Source: G963675935 sp963803125 | GTDB lineage: Bacteria > Planctomycetota > Planctomycetia > Pirellulales > Thermoguttaceae | Length of the DNA stretch: 64,000 nucleotides | Direction: 5' to 3' | NCBI GenBank assembly: GCA_963803125.1 | Contig: CAWDLR010000004.1 | Coordinates: 62,001-126,000, forward strand | In this document: positions 61,959-64,000 of the stretch, piece by piece | Layout: each line of letters opens with the position of its first letter | Numbering within the stretch: position 1 is the stretch's first letter | Notes under the pieces: model-generated | Database searches by the model: none | The model's input: only the letters and a program-made list of their open reading frames with translations | What the model was told of the DNA's origin: nothing | Position numbers and translations under genes: made by a program

Positions 61959-64000
61959 ATGAGTTCTGGCCAGCAAAGATGTGTCGTGGCTCTGCCGCAG
62001 CAGGACGGTTCCGCCGGAGTTGCTGCGCCCGAGGCTGCCGAGACTGCGGAGTCGCTCGGATCGCCGGTTCGCCGGGCGATCCACCAGACGCGGCAGTGGC
62101 TGCTGTCCCAGCAGGCCAGTGACGGCTCGTGGTGCGCCGAGCTCGAAGGGGACACGATCCTGGAGAGCGAGACGATCCTGTTGCTGGCGTTTCTCGGCCG
62201 CGAGGACTCTGAGTTCGCCCGCCGCCTGGCCGCATACATTATCGAGAAGCAGCTTCCGCAAGGGGGCTGGGCGATGTATCCCGGCGGCGCGATCGAGATC
62301 AGCGGCAGCGTGAAGGCGTATTTCGCGCTAAAACTGACCGGCCACAGCCCCTCGGCCGAATACATGCAGCGGGCCCGCCGCGCGATCCTGACCGACGGCG
62401 GCGCGGACGCGGTGAACAGCTTCACGCGGTTTTACCTGGCGCTGCTCGGCCAGATTTCTTACGAGCAATGCCCGGCTGTCCCGCCGGAGATCGTGCTGTT
62501 GCCGAAATGGTTCCCGGTCAACCTCTTTGCGGTGAGCGCCTGGTCGCGGACGATCATCGTGCCGCTGTCGATCATCTCGGCGTTTCGGCCGGTGCGGCGG
62601 ATCGAGCCGCGGCAGGGGATTCGCGAGTTATTTTTGCGCGAGCCGGAGGATTGGCGGCCGCTGCGGTGTCCGGGGCTGGCGGGCGGGACCGGGCTATTGA
62701 GTTGGGACCGCTTCTTCCGCACGATCGACCGGCTGGCGAAATGGTGCCAGCGTCGCCGGCTGTTGCCGTTTCGCCGCAAGGCCCTGGCCGCCGCCGAGCG
62801 CTGGATGCGGATTCGCTTCGATCGCAGCGACGGCCTGGGAGCGATCTATCCGCCGATGGTCTGGAGCATCATCGCGTTGAAGTGCCTGGGCTATCCCGAC
62901 GACAGCCCCGAGATGCGCTATTGCCGCGAGGAATTGCAGAAGTTGGTGATCGAAGACGACAAGGCCGGCACGGTCCGGCTGCAACCCTGCAAGTCGCCGG
63001 TGTGGGACACGGCGATTGCGGTGCGGGCGTTGGCGGCCAGCGGCGTGCAGCCCGACAATCCCGCCATGCGCGAGGCCATCGGTTGGTTGCTGGACCGGCA
63101 GGTCCGGCGGCGCGGCGATTGGACCGAGACGGTCGATGCCGAGCCGGGCGGCTGGGCCTTCGAGTATACCAACGACTTCTATCCCGACAACGACGACACG
63201 AGCATGGTGTTGATGGCCCTGCAAACGCAGTTCTCCGGCGCTACGGCGGTGCATGGCGGCTTGCCGCCGGAACTACGTTTGGCCGGCGATGTGTCCGCTG
63301 TTCGCGGCGGCAATGGTGATTTTCGCGGGGACTGTTCCAATGCTAGCGCAGGCGAGAACGGGATTGTCCCGCTTGAGGCCCTTGCCGATGTTCTATCGGC
63401 GGGGCGGCCGGGGGAGGACCAACGGCGCGTAATCCAACTCGACGACGCGCTGTCGGCCATCGACCTCGGCCTGCGGTGGCTGCTGGCCATGCAGAACCGC
63501 GACGGCGGCTGGGGGGCGTTCGATCGAAACAACAACCGCGGCTTCCTCTGCCACGTCCCCTTCGCCGATCACAACGCCATGATCGACCCCAGCACGCCCG
63601 ACTTGGCCGGCCGCGTATTGGAGGCCCTTGGGCACTTGGGCCATCGCCGCGGCGAACCGGCGGTCGATCGGGCCGTCGCCTATATCCGCCGCCAACAGAA
63701 CGCCGACGGCAGTTGGTTCGGCCGCTGGGGCGTCAACTACGTCTACGGCACCTGGCAGGCGATCACCGGGCTGGCGGCCGTCGGCGTGCCCAGCGACGAT
63801 CCGGCCATCGTCTCCGGGGCCGATTGGCTCCTGGCCCATCAGCAGGTCTGCGGCGGCTGGGGCGAATCGCCCGACAGTTACGAGTCGCCCCATCTTCGCG
63901 GCCAAGGCACGGCGACAGCCTCACAAACCGCTTGGGCGATCCTGGGCCTCGTGGCGGCCGGCATGGAGCGGCATCCGGCCGTGCTCCGCGGCATTCGCTA
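61959..64000 (+). CDS. shc: squalene-hopene cyclase, 3' end beyond the window
   Basis: A reading frame of about 680 codons that runs off the right edge. N-terminal VRRAIHQTRQWLLSQQASDGSW and LEGDTILESETILLL are the conserved start of the family. The catalytic D-x-DD motif is DNDD (Asp410-Asp413) in NDFYPDNDDTSMVLMAL, and QW repeats follow (AMQNRDGGWGAFD, QQNADGSWFGRWG). The product cyclises squalene to hopene, precursor of hopanoids. Between the DNDD segment and the next helix (AIDLGLRWLL) some 55 residues are unusually glycine- and arginine-rich and include a palindrome (63325-63372). ATG 61905 is an in-frame alternative start. Confidence 0.9.
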   Translation, partial: MSSGQQRCVVALPQQDGSAGVAAPEAAETAESLGSPVRRAIHQTRQWLLSQQASDGSWCAELEGDTILESETILLLAFLGREDSEFARRLAAYIIEKQLPQGGWAMYPGGAIEISGSVKAYFALKLTGHSPSAEYMQRARRAILTDGGADAVNSFTRFYLALLGQISYEQCPAVPPEIVLLPKWFPVNLFAVSAWSRTIIVPLSIISAFRPVRRIEPRQGIRELFLREPEDWRPLRCPGLAGGTGLLSWDRFFRTIDRLAKWCQRRRLLPFRRKALAAAERWMRIRFDRSDGLGAIYPPMVWSIIALKCLGYPDDSPEMRYCREELQKLVIEDDKAGTVRLQPCKSPVWDTAIAVRALAASGVQPDNPAMREAIGWLLDRQVRRRGDWTETVDAEPGGWAFEYTNDFYPDNDDTSMVLMALQTQFSGATAVHGGLPPELRLAGDVSAVRGGNGDFRGDCSNASAGENGIVPLEALADVLSAGRPGEDQRRVIQLDDALSAIDLGLRWLLAMQNRDGGWGAFDRNNNRGFLCHVPFADHNAMIDPSTPDLAGRVLEALGHLGHRRGEPAVDRAVAYIRRQQNADGSWFGRWGVNYVYGTWQAITGLAAVGVPSDDPAIVSGADWLLAHQQVCGGWGESPDSYESPHLRGQGTATASQTAWAILGLVAAGMERHPAVLRGIR
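63325..63372. repeat. degenerate palindrome in frame inside shc
   Basis: GCGGGGACTGTTCC at 63326-63339 and CGGGATTGTCCCGC at 63359-63372 are approximate inverted copies, resembling the GGGGACAGTCCC family. The cyclase frame stays open through them. Confidence 0.6.

Overview
The window looks like chromosome from a planctomycete, most likely of the Pirellulales type. The evidence is two adjacent DUF1559 genes with H-x9-DG boxes and N-terminal zinc ribbons, a DUF2617 protein, many Tat- or Sec-exported proteins of planctomycete type (Gfo/Idh/MocA oxidoreductase, xylose-isomerase-like TIM barrel, WbsX-like glycosidase, beta-helix protein), ECF sigma factors beside membrane or exported partners, a squalene-hopene cyclase and a high-GC coding style. 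All assignments come from reading the sequence; no database search was possible.

Layout. 1-5.6 kb (+): the end of a signal peptidase I, an LptB-like ATPase, DUF2617 and a two-subunit ATP-citrate lyase. 5.7-13.7 kb (-): a lipoprotein, DNA polymerase III delta, an ECF sigma/membrane partner pair, an exported Ig-like protein and the two DUF1559 genes. 14-16.6 kb (+): a SHOCT-like small protein, clpX (frameshifted) and a deoxyribosyltransferase-like protein. 16.6-24.5 kb (-): a second ECF sigma gene and its partner, both frameshifted, a beta-helix protein, two BON proteins, CysC and a GT-C-like membrane protein; FxsA follows on the + strand. 25.4-32.9 kb (-): a compact capsid gene cluster (protease, decoration protein, major capsid protein and several small structural-type proteins) with no terminase, portal or integrase visible. 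33-39.4 kb: an outer-membrane barrel, an orphan DNA methyltransferase, exported sugar-metabolism-type proteins and a divergent RNase HII-like protein. 39.5-50.1 kb (-): the complete F1Fo ATP synthase (Z-B-E-F-H-A-G-D-C), interrupted by five genes unrelated to the enzyme. 50.6-59 kb (mostly +): DUF4912, a UvrB/C-motif protein, an AbrB-like protein, Uma2, RibF, an NrnA-like DHH protein, a Rieske protein plus cytochrome b/c fusion, and ThpR. 59-61.6 kb: a more AT-rich accessory segment with a HigBA-like pair and a lone AAA ATPase. 61.9 kb to the end: squalene-hopene cyclase, cut by the window edge.

Two classes of repeat run through the whole window. The first is degenerate heptameric tandem repeats in intergenic gaps (words such as TGATGAA, TGACGAA, GGGATTA, TGGTCAG, CTAGCCC, CCGCCCT), resembling the STRR heptamers known from filamentous cyanobacteria. 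The second is several families of long inverted repeats with 20-28 bp arms. Some of the inverted repeats lie in frame inside genes (RibF, a GT-C protein, an Ig-like protein, and probably AtpG and squalene-hopene cyclase), like the palindromic elements of Rickettsia. Other notable points are a cytochrome b whose predicted high-potential heme ligands are missing, an LptB with lysine at the catalytic Walker B glutamate, a gene that appears to start with ACG, and four single-base frameshifts between 14.9 and 26.1 kb. The frameshifts leave it open whether this stretch carries sequencing errors or real decay.
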